Shown piece by piece: positions 1 through 7,456 of a stretch of DNA of 10,092 nt. A model generated the notes under the pieces. That model was given only the letters and a program-made list of their open reading frames with translations, was not told where the DNA came from and searched no databases. Made by a program: the position numbers and the translations under genes. The stretch comes from DASYAE01 sp036501535 (GTDB taxonomy: Bacteria; Actinomycetota; Actinomycetes; Streptomycetales; Catenulisporaceae), in contig DASYAE010000189.1 of the NCBI GenBank assembly GCA_036501535.1, positions 1-10,092 on the forward strand. The letters are read 5' to 3'. Numbering within the stretch: the stretch's first letter is position 1; each line of letters begins with the position of its first letter.

Positions 1-18
1 GCGCGACACAGGCTTCTG

Positions 19-1239
19 TCAGGACAGGCCCGCCCGCAGCGCCGTCACCCGGTTGACGGCCGTGGTGAACGGCGTCGGCTCGAGCTGGCCGCTCGAGTAC
101 GCGGAGGCCAGTGCCGAGGTCGCCTCCTCGCCCTGGCTGACGTCGCGCGCGGAGCACAGGATCAGGTCCATGCCCGCGTAGGCCGCGGCCACCGCGCGCT
201 GCGCGGTGGTGCCGTAGGCGCTCAGCGCGCCGGCCTCCAGCGCATCGGTGATGGCCACTCCCGCGAAGCTGTTGTGGGCGCGCAGTTCCTGCTGCACGAC
301 CACCGGCGACAGGCCGGCGGGCAGGGACGGGTCGAGGGCGGGGTAGATTGCCCAGGACACCATCACCAGCTTGACCCCGGCGGCTATCGCCGCGGGGTAG
401 GGAACCTCGTCGGTGCCGCGCAGCTGGGAGAGCGTCACGTTCAGGGTCACCGGTCCGTTGTCGGTGTCCTGCGACGCGGTGGCCAAGCCGAGGCCCGGGA
501 AGTGCTTGGCCGTGGCGGCGACGCCGGTGGCCTGCTGCGCGGTGATGAATGCGCTGCCGCACTCGCTGGCGACGGCCGCGCTGCTGCTGTATGAGCGCTG
601 ATACTGGTCGTCGAAGTCTCCGGCCGCGTAGAACACGTCGAGCACCGGGGCCAGGTTGACGTTCATGCCGACGCCGGCCAGGTTCTGGCCCGCGCCGGTG
701 CCGGCCGTCGCGGCCTGGCCGGTCGGGTTCGACGACGCGCCGATCTGCTTCTCCGACATGGTCGGCGCGCCCGGCAGCCGTCTGACCTCCCCGCCCTCCT
801 GATCGGTCATCAGCAGCAGCGGCTGGGACACCGCGCTGGCCTTCTGCGCCGCCCGCAGCTGGGCTACGACCCCGGCGACCTGCGACTCGCCGGAGATGTT
901 CTCGCCGAAGAAGATCACGCCGGCGACCTGGCCGTTCTCGATGTCGGTCAGCAGCTCGGCGGGCACGGTCAGGCCAGGGTACGAGTAGACGACCCGCTGC
1001 CCGGCCAGCTGCAGATCGGTCAGCGCGGCCGCGGTCGCGGCCCGGTCGCCCAGCACCGGGGCGGGCGCGCCCGTCTCGGTGCGCAGTGAACCGGCGAGCC
1101 CGGCCAGGCCCAGCCCGGCGGCGCCGGCCAGGACGATGCGGCGGCTCAGGTGCGGTCTCGGCCGCGGCGCTGCGCCGGTGTGAGGGCCGGGGCCGGGGCC
1201 GGGGTCGTCCCCGGGCACGGCGTCATTCTGATCAGCCAT
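19..1239 (-). CDS. Tat-exported GH3 beta-N-acetylhexosaminidase-like protein (atypical active site)
   Basis: This 406-aa protein resembles family GH3 (NagZ-type) glycosidases, which remove terminal N-acetylglucosamine from peptidoglycan fragments or other glycans. The N-terminus has a Pro/Gly-rich lead, then SRR at 32-34 and a hydrophobic stretch to about residue 50, a twin-arginine signal, so the enzyme is probably exported folded. Family marks are TDQEGG (145-150), LAPVLDV (196-202), KHFPGLG (245-251) and TDAL (331-334), where D332 fits the catalytic nucleophile. The usual KHFPGHG-x4-D-x-H loop, which holds the Asp/His acid-base dyad, here reads GLG followed by Ser at the Asp position and Asp at the His position. 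Length suits a single-domain NagZ-like enzyme. The ATG at 1239 is chosen because GGGAG (1250-1246) lies 6 nt upstream; an in-frame extension to 1449 lacks such support. The fold assignment is firm; the substrate is not known. Confidence 0.88.
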   Translation of the reverse strand: MADQNDAVPGDDPGPGPGPHTGAAPRPRPHLSRRIVLAGAAGLGLAGLAGSLRTETGAPAPVLGDRAATAAALTDLQLAGQRVVYSYPGLTVPAELLTDIENGQVAGVIFFGENISGESQVAGVVAQLRAAQKASAVSQPLLLMTDQEGGEVRRLPGAPTMSEKQIGASSNPTGQAATAGTGAGQNLAGVGMNVNLAPVLDVFYAAGDFDDQYQRSYSSSAAVASECGSAFITAQQATGVAATAKHFPGLGLATASQDTDNGPVTLNVTLSQLRGTDEVPYPAAIAAGVKLVMVSWAIYPALDPSLPAGLSPVVVQQELRAHNSFAGVAITDALEAGALSAYGTTAQRAVAAAYAGMDLILCSARDVSQGEEATSALASAYSSGQLEPTPFTTAVNRVTALRAGLS

Positions 1240-1528
1240 CTGATGCTCCCGTCTGGGTGGCGCGCGGACCCGACGGCCGCCCCGACACGGTGATCGGAGC
1301 ACCGGCGCACGCCCGACGGGCAGGTCGTGCCCACCGTGCAGGACCGTGCGCAGCGCGGCGGGCTGTGGGTATCGCCTCGGTCCCCGGACGTGCGGTTTCG
1401 GGTGTCTGGTGGTAGCAGGCATGCCGCGGTTCCGCAGTGTACTCATCACACGTCAAACGGCACAGAAGGCACACACGCCTCCTCGGCGGGCTCCCGCGGA
1501 CGCCCCCGGCTCAGAGGCCTGCCCCGGA

Positions 1529-1547
1529 GCGGCGGCCGCGCCGCCGC
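1529..1547. repeat. GC-only inverted repeat, 8-bp arms
   Basis: The arms GCGGCGGC (1529-1536) and GCCGCCGC (1540-1547) are perfect reverse complements around a 3-nt centre. In DNA this rich in G and C, such a repeat can arise by chance. It has no T-tract and no clear relation to either flanking gene start, so no function is assigned. Confidence 0.3.
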
Positions 1548-1709
1548 CGCTTCGGGAGGCCCGGAGGGCTCGCACGCACGCTGCCCGTCGTCGAGCGCTC
1601 CCCTCCGGGCCCGCCGCCCGACGGCGACGGCACTGCACTCGGAATCGGACGGCGGCCGCGAAGTGCGGCCCGCATGGGACCGCCATCGCCCCACTTCCGT
1701 TCTCCAGAG

Positions 1710-1740
1710 CGGCTCAGCCTCCCCGTGGCAGGCTGAGCCG
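1710..1740. repeat. Perfect inverted repeat with 11-bp arms upstream of the SARP gene
   Basis: CGGCTCAGCCT (1710-1720) is followed after 9 nt by its exact reverse complement AGGCTGAGCCG (1730-1740). The arms contain A and T as well as G and C, so this is less easily explained by composition than other GC palindromes here. It ends 119 bp before the SARP start codon. No T-run follows on either strand, which argues against a classical intrinsic terminator, although actinomycete terminators often lack one. It could be a dimeric regulator's operator, a hairpin in the SARP leader transcript, or a terminator for a transcript arriving from either side. Confidence 0.55.
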
Positions 1741-1859
1741 GTATCCGGGCGTCCTTCGATCCGCAGCAGTGATCGTCCCCTCCTCATCTGTCGTGCGGCT
1801 ACCATCGACCTGTCGTCGTCTCGCGAAGCAGGTCAGCAATAGGCACAAAGGGTGCGGGG

Positions 1860-4673
1860 ATGCGTTTTGCACTATTGGGACACCTCGAGGTCCGGACCGA
1901 GACCGGTCCGACCGAGATTCCCGGGACGGTCCGGCGCACGCTTCTCGCCGCTCTCCTCCTGCATGCCGACTCGGTCGTGTCGGCCGACCGGCTCGCGCAA
2001 TACCTCTGGGACGGGCGGCAGCCGACCTCGGCGACCGCCTCGCTCTACAACCAGGTCATGCGGCTGCGGCACAACCTCGGCGGGTACGGCGATCGAATCA
2101 AGGCTCTTACCCCCGGGTACCTGATCCGGCTCGAGCCCGGCGAACTGGACGTCCAGCAGTTCGAGCAGCGCTGCTCGGACGGGCGCCGGGCGCTGCTGGA
2201 AGAGCGGTGGGAGCAGGCCTCGCAGCAGTGTGCCGCGGCGCTCGAACTCTGGCGGGGCGAGCCGCTCGCCGACGTGCCCAGCACGTCGCTGCGCGACGCC
2301 TGGCTCCCGCGCTTGGAACAGCTGCGCGCGCAGGCGCTCGAATGGCGGATCGAGGCCGACCTGCACCGCGGGCTCGGCGGGGAACTCGTCCTCGAGCTAA
2401 CCGGCCTCGTGCGCGAACTCCCGCTGCGGGAACGCTTCCGCGCACAGCTGGTGCTCGCCCTGGCCCGCGCGGGGCGCCAGGCCGAGGCCCTGACGGCTTA
2501 TCAGGATGCGCGGCGCGTGCTGATCGACGAGCTGGGCATCGAACCGGGACCCGAGCTGCAGCAGTTGCAGCAGCGCGTCCTGGCCGGGGACGCGGAGCTG
2601 CTCGAACCGTCGCGCCCTGCGGTGGGCGGCGGCGCCGCGCCGGTGCACACCGCTGTCGTGCCGCGCCAGCTGCCCACGGCGGCAGGGCACTTCGTGGGCC
2701 GAAAGGCCGAGCTCAAGACGCTCAATGCGCTGCTGTCGCAGCGGGACGACGCAGGCGGCGCGGTGGTGATCTCAGCGATCGACGGCACCGCCGGGATCGG
2801 CAAGACGGCGCTGGCCGTGCGCTGGGCGCACCAGGTAGCGCCGCTCTTCCCGGACGGGCAGCTCTACCTCGACCTGCGCGGCTTCGACCCGTCGCGCGCG
2901 CCGATGGAGCCGGCCGAGGCGGTCCGGCGGCTGCTGCAGGCGCTCGGCGTGCCGGCGCAGACCCTGCCCGCCGATCCGGAGGACCAGGCGGCGCTCTACC
3001 GCTCGCACCTCGCCGATCTGCGAATGCTGATACTCCTGGACAACGCCCGCGACGCCGGCCAGGTGCGGCCGCTGCTGCCGGGCGCGGCGGGCTGCCTGGT
3101 CGTGGTCACCAGCCGCAACCAGCTCGGCGGGCTGGTCGCCCGGGAGGGCGCGGTCCCGCTGACGCTGGACCTGCTCGGCCGGCCCGACGCGCGGGACCTG
3201 CTGATCCGCCGCCTCGGCGGCGAGCGGGTCCTGTCCGACGAGCGCACGGCCGGCGAGCTGATCGAGCTGTGCGCCCGGCTGCCGCTGGCCCTGAACATCG
3301 CGGCCGCCCGCGCCGCGCTGCAGCCGGCCCGGCCGCTGTCAGAGCTCGCCGACGAGCTGCGGGACTCCCGCGGGCGGCTGGACGGCCTGGCCCTGGGGGA
3401 CGCGACGGCCGACGTGCGCGCGGTCTTCTCCTGGTCGTACCGCGGCATCGACCCGCCGGCCGCGCGGGTCTTCCGGCTGCTGGGCCTGCATACGGGCCCG
3501 GACATCGGCGTCGAGGCGGCAGCCAGCCTCGCCGCCCTCGACCCCGGCGCCGCCCGCCGCGCGCTGGACGAGCCGGCCCGGGCCCACCTGCTCACCGAGT
3601 ACAGCCGCGGCCGCTACAGCTTCCACGACCTGCTGCGGGCCTACGCGGCCGACCAGGCAGAGGCGCACGAGAGCGAGTCCGAGCGGGAGCAGGCGCTGCG
3701 GCGGATGTGCGACTTCTATCTCCACACGACCCACGCCGCCGACCGGCTCATGGCCCCGGACCGGCCGCTCGTCGCGCTCGACCCGCCCGAGCCGGGTGCC
3801 CTGCCGCACCCGCTTCCCGACGCGCCGGCAGCGATCGCCTGGCTCGATGCCGAGTACCCCAACGTGCTCGCCGCCCGGCACACCGCCGTCGCCCGCGCGT
3901 GGCACCCCGTCGTCTGGCAGCTGGCCTGGTCGCTGACCACGTACTTTCGTCGTCGAGGACTGACGCACGACCAGCTGGCGGCGTGGCAGGCCGCGGCCGA
4001 TTCGGCTGCTTATCTGCCCGACCCGACCTCGCGCATCCGCGCCTTCCTGCATCTCGGCCGCTCGTTCGCCGAGGCGGGGCGGCACGAGGAGGCGATCAGG
4101 AACCTGGAGCAGGCGCTCGCCTTCGCCGAGCTGCACGGCGACGCGGCCGACCAGGCGCACACGCACTTCGCGATCGAGCGGACCTGGGATCTGGCGGGCG
4201 ACCACCGGCAGGCCATGCACCACGCCGGCCGGGCCCTGTCGCTGTGCCGCGGCCTCGAGCGCCCCGTCTGGGAGGCGGACGCGCTCAACATGATGGGCTG
4301 GCACGCCGCCCACCTCGGCGACTACGACACCGCCCGCACCCACTGCGAGGCCGCGCTCGCCCTGATCGACGAAGATCAGGACCCGGACAGCCGGGCCGGC
4401 TACCTGGACAGCCTCGGCTACATCGAGCACCACACCGGGAACCACGACCTGGCCATCGAGCGCTACCGGCAGGCGATCGACCTGTACCGCACCGCCGGCA
4501 GCACCCACGACTGCGCCAACAGCCTCGCCAGCCTCGGCGCCCCCTACGCCGCGCTCGGCCGGCACGAGCAGGCGCACGCCGCGTGGCGGCAGGCGCTCGA
4601 CCTCTACCGCGACCTGGGCTTCGCCGAGGACGCCGAGCGCGTCCGGCGCCGGCTCGAGACCGCCGGCGCCTGA
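1860..4673 (+). CDS. AfsR-like SARP-family transcriptional regulator (SARP, NB-ARC, TPR)
   Basis: This 937-aa protein has the three-part layout of large SARP regulators such as AfsR, which activate secondary-metabolism or developmental genes by binding direct repeats near promoters. Residues 1-95 form the OmpR-like winged-helix DNA-binding domain, and about 97-245 the bacterial transcriptional activation (BTAD) domain. The NB-ARC STAND ATPase follows, with VGRKAEL (279-285), P-loop GTAGIGKT (309-316), Walker B LILLDNA (390-396), the TSR motif (417-419), a LPLAL stretch (474-478) and FHDLLR (588-593) in the place of the MHD motif. From about 725 to the end run helical TPR repeats. All nucleotide-binding motifs look intact. 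The ATG at 1860 has AAAGGG (1847-1852) 7 nt upstream. The opening codons are unusually AT-rich (TTT GCA CTA TTG), perhaps to keep the start unstructured. The gene ends 16 bp from the convergent kinase gene. Its targets cannot be deduced here. Confidence 0.93.
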   Translation: MRFALLGHLEVRTETGPTEIPGTVRRTLLAALLLHADSVVSADRLAQYLWDGRQPTSATASLYNQVMRLRHNLGGYGDRIKALTPGYLIRLEPGELDVQQFEQRCSDGRRALLEERWEQASQQCAAALELWRGEPLADVPSTSLRDAWLPRLEQLRAQALEWRIEADLHRGLGGELVLELTGLVRELPLRERFRAQLVLALARAGRQAEALTAYQDARRVLIDELGIEPGPELQQLQQRVLAGDAELLEPSRPAVGGGAAPVHTAVVPRQLPTAAGHFVGRKAELKTLNALLSQRDDAGGAVVISAIDGTAGIGKTALAVRWAHQVAPLFPDGQLYLDLRGFDPSRAPMEPAEAVRRLLQALGVPAQTLPADPEDQAALYRSHLADLRMLILLDNARDAGQVRPLLPGAAGCLVVVTSRNQLGGLVAREGAVPLTLDLLGRPDARDLLIRRLGGERVLSDERTAGELIELCARLPLALNIAAARAALQPARPLSELADELRDSRGRLDGLALGDATADVRAVFSWSYRGIDPPAARVFRLLGLHTGPDIGVEAAASLAALDPGAARRALDEPARAHLLTEYSRGRYSFHDLLRAYAADQAEAHESESEREQALRRMCDFYLHTTHAADRLMAPDRPLVALDPPEPGALPHPLPDAPAAIAWLDAEYPNVLAARHTAVARAWHPVVWQLAWSLTTYFRRRGLTHDQLAAWQAAADSAAYLPDPTSRIRAFLHLGRSFAEAGRHEEAIRNLEQALAFAELHGDAADQAHTHFAIERTWDLAGDHRQAMHHAGRALSLCRGLERPVWEADALNMMGWHAAHLGDYDTARTHCEAALALIDEDQDPDSRAGYLDSLGYIEHHTGNHDLAIERYRQAIDLYRTAGSTHDCANSLASLGAPYAALGRHEQAHAAWRQALDLYRDLGFAEDAERVRRRLETAGA

Positions 4674-4689
4674 CCGCGTCACGTCCCGG

Positions 4690-6003
4690 CTACGGAAGCA
4701 CGGCCGGGATCCAGCCGGAGACCGTCGTGCCGCCGGGGTGCGAGGCGATGACGACGGCGCCGCCGGCGGTCGCCGCGCGGTCGGCCATGTTCTGCAGCCC
4801 GCTGCCGGCGCCGCCCGCGTGCGCCGCCACGTCGAAGCCGGGGCCGTCGTCGGCGACCTCGAAGGCCAGCGTCCCGTCCGCCTCGTCGTGCTCGAGCCGC
4901 ACCGACAGCTGCGCGCCGGGGCTGTGCTTCGCGGCGTTCTGCACCGCCTCGGCGCAGCAGAAGTACGCGGTGGCCTCGAGATCCGGCCGCAGCCGCAGGC
5001 CGCCGGTGCGGTCGTCGATCCGCGCGTGCCCGCCGACGCCGAGCTCTTCTGTCAGCTCCCTAATGGCGGCGGCGATGCCGGAGCGCTGCAGGGCCTCCGG
5101 GTCGAGGCCGCGCAACGTGTGCTTGAGGACCGCCGCCGCGCTGTCGATCTGCGTGCACAGCTCGCCGAGGGCCTTCTGCGCGGCCTCGGTGCGGCCCGCG
5201 TTCGCCAGGTGCGTGACCAGGCCGAGGCCGAGGCGCACGGCGGTCAGGGCGGGCTGGGCGCCGTCGTGCAGGTCGCGCTCGAGTTCGCGGCGCTCGCCGT
5301 CCTGCGCGGCGACGATCCGCCAGCGCGAGGCCCGGATCTCCGCGGTGCGCTCATCGGCGGCGCGCACCTGGTGTTCGAGCTCGATGTCGAGGCTCGCGTT
5401 GTGCAGCACCACCCCCGCGCCGGCGACCAGCCGCTCCCGCATCGCCCGGCGGCGCGGCGCGCCGGACCCGCCCGGACCCGCCGGCAGCTCGATCGCGCCG
5501 ACCACGTCGCCCTGGTAGCTGACCGGAAGCGAGGTCACGGCGCGGTCCTCGGCCGGCTCGGCGGACGCGTCGGCGGGTCCTGATGAGTCGGAGGCGGATT
5601 CCGGCCAGGTATAGACGGCGCTGCTCCCGTCCGACAGGCGCAGACGCACCGCCGCGCTGCCGGTGCCGAGGCCTGCAGCCACGATCCGGGCGAGCTCCCG
5701 CAGCGACTCGGCGCCCGCGCCGGTGGTGCCGCCGAGCGCGACGATCCGCGCGACGGCGGTGCCGGGCCGCAGCCGCCTGCCGTACACGATCCGGTCCGCC
5801 AGCGCCTCGAGGCCGACCCGGACCGGATGAAAGGCCACTGCGACCAGACCCGCGGCGGCGACCTGCGGCGGGGCCAGCCAGTCCGAGTCGAGCCCGAACC
5901 AGGCGTCGATGTTGGCCACGCCGTAGACGTAGGCCACGCCGATCGCCACCGCCAGCACGCCGTATGTCAGTGTTCGATTGATGACGCGGTCGATCCCCTT
6001 CAC
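4690..6003 (-). CDS. NarL-partner type sensor histidine kinase (HisKA_3), catalytically complete
   Basis: This 437-aa membrane histidine kinase should autophosphorylate and pass phosphate to a NarL-family regulator, most likely the one encoded at 7457-8119. Two hydrophobic helices lie at about 12-29 and 46-60, followed by the linker LADRIVYGRR (68-77) typical of actinobacterial kinases of this class, and a GAF-like region at about 95-205. The HisKA_3 dimerisation domain carries ERDLHDGAQ with phospho-acceptor H246. The HATPase domain has the N box (AEAVQNAAKH, N356), G1 DDGPGF (385-390) and G2 GSGL (400-403), so it looks fully active. It starts at GTG 6003, overlapping the preceding kinase stop as GTGA. 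A strong AAGGAGG (6017-6011) sits 7 nt upstream, and this decides the start over an in-frame ATG at 6123 inside the other gene. The extracellular part is tiny, so it probably senses membrane or cytoplasmic signals. Confidence 0.92.
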   Translation of the reverse strand: MKGIDRVINRTLTYGVLAVAIGVAYVYGVANIDAWFGLDSDWLAPPQVAAAGLVAVAFHPVRVGLEALADRIVYGRRLRPGTAVARIVALGGTTGAGAESLRELARIVAAGLGTGSAAVRLRLSDGSSAVYTWPESASDSSGPADASAEPAEDRAVTSLPVSYQGDVVGAIELPAGPGGSGAPRRRAMRERLVAGAGVVLHNASLDIELEHQVRAADERTAEIRASRWRIVAAQDGERRELERDLHDGAQPALTAVRLGLGLVTHLANAGRTEAAQKALGELCTQIDSAAAVLKHTLRGLDPEALQRSGIAAAIRELTEELGVGGHARIDDRTGGLRLRPDLEATAYFCCAEAVQNAAKHSPGAQLSVRLEHDEADGTLAFEVADDGPGFDVAAHAGGAGSGLQNMADRAATAGGAVVIASHPGGTTVSGWIPAVLP

Positions 6004-6017
6004 CGGTCCCCCTCCTT
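6000..6017 (-). promoter_or_regulatory. Shine-Dalgarno and GTGA stop-start overlap coupling the two kinase genes
   Basis: On the minus strand AAGGAGG (6017-6011) is followed 7 nt later by GTG (6003-6001), whose last two bases begin the TGA stop (6002-6000) of the upstream kinase-like gene. This 4-nt overlap is a classic arrangement for translational coupling and implies matched production of the two proteins. It also fixes the start of the downstream kinase. Confidence 0.85.
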
Positions 6018-7367
6018 CGGCAGCCGCAGTTCCGCCAGCGACCCGCGGCCGCCGGCCAGGACGAGCTCCCCGTCGAGCGCCGCGACCCGGTCGCGCACCG
6101 CGTCGAGCGTCCCGCGATCCCACTCGATCTCGCGGCCGGCGACGTCATCGGCAGTGTCCCCGGTCCCGGTCCCGGCGAGAGTGATGATGAGCTCTGAGTC
6201 CGTGAGTCCGACCTCGACGCGCAGCGCGCGGCCCGCCTCGGCATCCGGCTCCGCATCTGTGGCCGAGGCGAACGGCTCGAGCAGCGCGGCGAGGCAGAAG
6301 TACGCGCCGGCCTCGAGCCGCGGCGCGAACCTCGGCAGGTCCGGCACGCTGTGCGTCGCGTCCCCCGGCAGTTCGTCGACGAGGTTGCCCAGGGCCGCGG
6401 CGAGTCCGTGGTCTGTCAGCGTCGCCGGGTAGATGCCGTGCACGATCTGCCGGAACTCGCGGACCGACGCGTCGATCCGCCCGGTCAGCTCGGCCAGTCC
6501 CGGCTTCCAGGCCCCGACCTCCTCGTCCCGCAGCCCGGCGGCCCGCTGCGCGCACCACGCCAGCGTCTCGCCGACGCCCGCCTGGATCCGGCGGCCGACG
6601 AGCTCGCGCGCCTCGTCCCGGGCCGCGACCAGGCGCCGCCGGGAGCGGTCCAGCTCCGCCGCCTGGACCCGGCGGTTCTGCAGCTGCGCGTCGAGCTGTT
6701 CGGTCAGCTCCGCGTTGCGCAGCACCGACCCGGCGGCGTCGGCCAGCGAGGCGGCCAGCCGCCGGTCGGCGTCCGTCAGCGGACGCTTCGCCGAGGCCTG
6801 AAGGACGAGGTCGCCCAACACGCGCCCGTCCGCGCGGATCGGGAACGCGTCGGCGGACGGTGGTGGTGGTGATAGCGGCGACGACGGTGTCTCGCCCTCT
6901 ACCTCGTGCTCTGCTTCGCGCTCTGCTTCATCATCGGCCGGCGCGCGCACGACCGTCGCGGACGCGGCTCCGGTGCACTCGACGGCGATCTGCGCGAGCC
7001 GGGCCAGCGCGTCCTCGCCCGGCGCCGTCCTGCGCGCGCCAGCGACGGTGCGGGCCAGTGCGGCGTACGGGTCGTCCGCCGCCGAGGGCCAGACGCGGTG
7101 CAGCGCGGCGCGGGCCAGCCGGCGCACCGGGCCGAGCCCGAGCCCGGACAGGCTCGCGGCCAGCACCCACACCGGCAGGATCCAGCGGTCCGGGGCGTTC
7201 GGCCAGACGTGGATCTCCCCCGCCACCAGCGCCTCGTAAACGCCGATCACGAACGCGACCGAGAACACCGCCTCGAGCGTCCAGCGGACCGGCGGGTAGA
7301 GCGCGGCGCCGCGGATCCGCGCGGTGGACAGGCCCGCTGTGGCGTCTATCGTTGATTGCTGCGACAT
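6000..7367 (-). CDS. Degenerate histidine kinase-like membrane protein (probable pseudokinase partner)
   Basis: This 455-aa protein has the same plan as its downstream neighbour: membrane helices at about 29-50 and 61-81, a basic linker, a GAF-like region (about 115-220), a coiled dimerisation segment and an ATPase-like end. Its key residues are gone. The H-box region 252-266 reads EARELVGRRIQAGVG with no histidine; the best match puts Gln262 where the partner has His246. Aligning the shared AYFC places Pro365 at the N-box Asn and Ala361 at the Glu. The G1 box DDGPGF is replaced by AGTGTG (398-403), and the second Gly of G2 by Thr420. The X-box region (GIYPATLTDHGLAAAL, 311-326) remains recognisable. 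There is no frameshift or internal stop, so it is a maintained reading frame rather than a decayed gene. ATG 7367 follows GGAGG (7379-7375) by 7 nt. I infer a regulatory or heterodimerising role. A low-complexity acidic and Pro-rich insert lies at 144-171. Confidence 0.85.
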   Translation of the reverse strand: MSQQSTIDATAGLSTARIRGAALYPPVRWTLEAVFSVAFVIGVYEALVAGEIHVWPNAPDRWILPVWVLAASLSGLGLGPVRRLARAALHRVWPSAADDPYAALARTVAGARRTAPGEDALARLAQIAVECTGAASATVVRAPADDEAEREAEHEVEGETPSSPLSPPPPSADAFPIRADGRVLGDLVLQASAKRPLTDADRRLAASLADAAGSVLRNAELTEQLDAQLQNRRVQAAELDRSRRRLVAARDEARELVGRRIQAGVGETLAWCAQRAAGLRDEEVGAWKPGLAELTGRIDASVREFRQIVHGIYPATLTDHGLAAALGNLVDELPGDATHSVPDLPRFAPRLEAGAYFCLAALLEPFASATDAEPDAEAGRALRVEVGLTDSELIITLAGTGTGDTADDVAGREIEWDRGTLDAVRDRVAALDGELVLAGGRGSLAELRLPKEGDR

Positions 7368-7456
7368 CGTGCGACCTCCGTCAGAGCCGGCGCGGTCAGC
7401 CCCTGGCACGCCGGGCCGGAGCCACGCGGGCGCGCATGCCGTCGAGGGGAGCGTGA
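7368..7456. promoter_or_regulatory. Short divergent promoter region between kinase operon and response regulator
   Basis: Only 89 bp separate the start codons of the minus-strand kinase operon and the plus-strand response regulator, so both promoters should lie here or overlap the coding ends. I find no convincing -35/-10 pair on either strand. A GTCAG pentamer occurs twice in direct orientation at 7380-7384 and 7395-7399, 15 bp apart. The Shine-Dalgarno sequences of both genes are inside the region: GGAGG (7379-7375, minus) and AGGGGAG (7445-7451, plus). Confidence 0.5.

Larger units (their letters stand above)
1240..1859. other. Divergent intergenic region between GH3 and SARP genes
   Basis: This 620-bp gap separates two divergent genes and must hold both promoters and both leaders. 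Several open frames cross it on both strands, but they lack a convincing Shine-Dalgarno sequence and recognisable motifs, and their composition is low-complexity Arg/Pro/Ala/Gly, as expected by chance in such GC-rich DNA. The structured elements I see are a GC-only hairpin at 1529-1547 and a strong inverted repeat at 1710-1740. On the minus strand a TTGACG lies at 1456-1451, but no matching -10 follows at normal spacing, so no promoter is called. On the plus strand TACCAT (1800-1805) could be a -10 for the SARP gene, but it has no -35 partner. Confidence 0.6.

Noticed and set aside
1327..1842. Possible small genes in the GH3-SARP gap on either strand (for example 1327-1842 plus, 1446-1805 minus)
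   Set aside because: They have no plausible ribosome binding sites, no family motifs, and overlap one another in several frames with biased composition.
3339..4682. Minus-strand open frame opposite the SARP C-terminal half
   Set aside because: It has no recognisable motifs and is opposite conserved NB-ARC and TPR coding sequence.
1346..5518. Very long plus-strand open frame (1390 codons) crossing the SARP and kinase genes
   Set aside because: Its translation is Arg/Pro/Ala/Gly low-complexity sequence, and it runs through two well-supported genes on both strands. Stop codons are simply rare in this frame at such high GC.
6000..7367. Calling the degenerate kinase a pseudogene
   Set aside because: The frame is full length with a good ribosome binding site, membrane helices and translational coupling to an intact partner. 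Only catalytic residues are missing, so a maintained pseudokinase is more likely.
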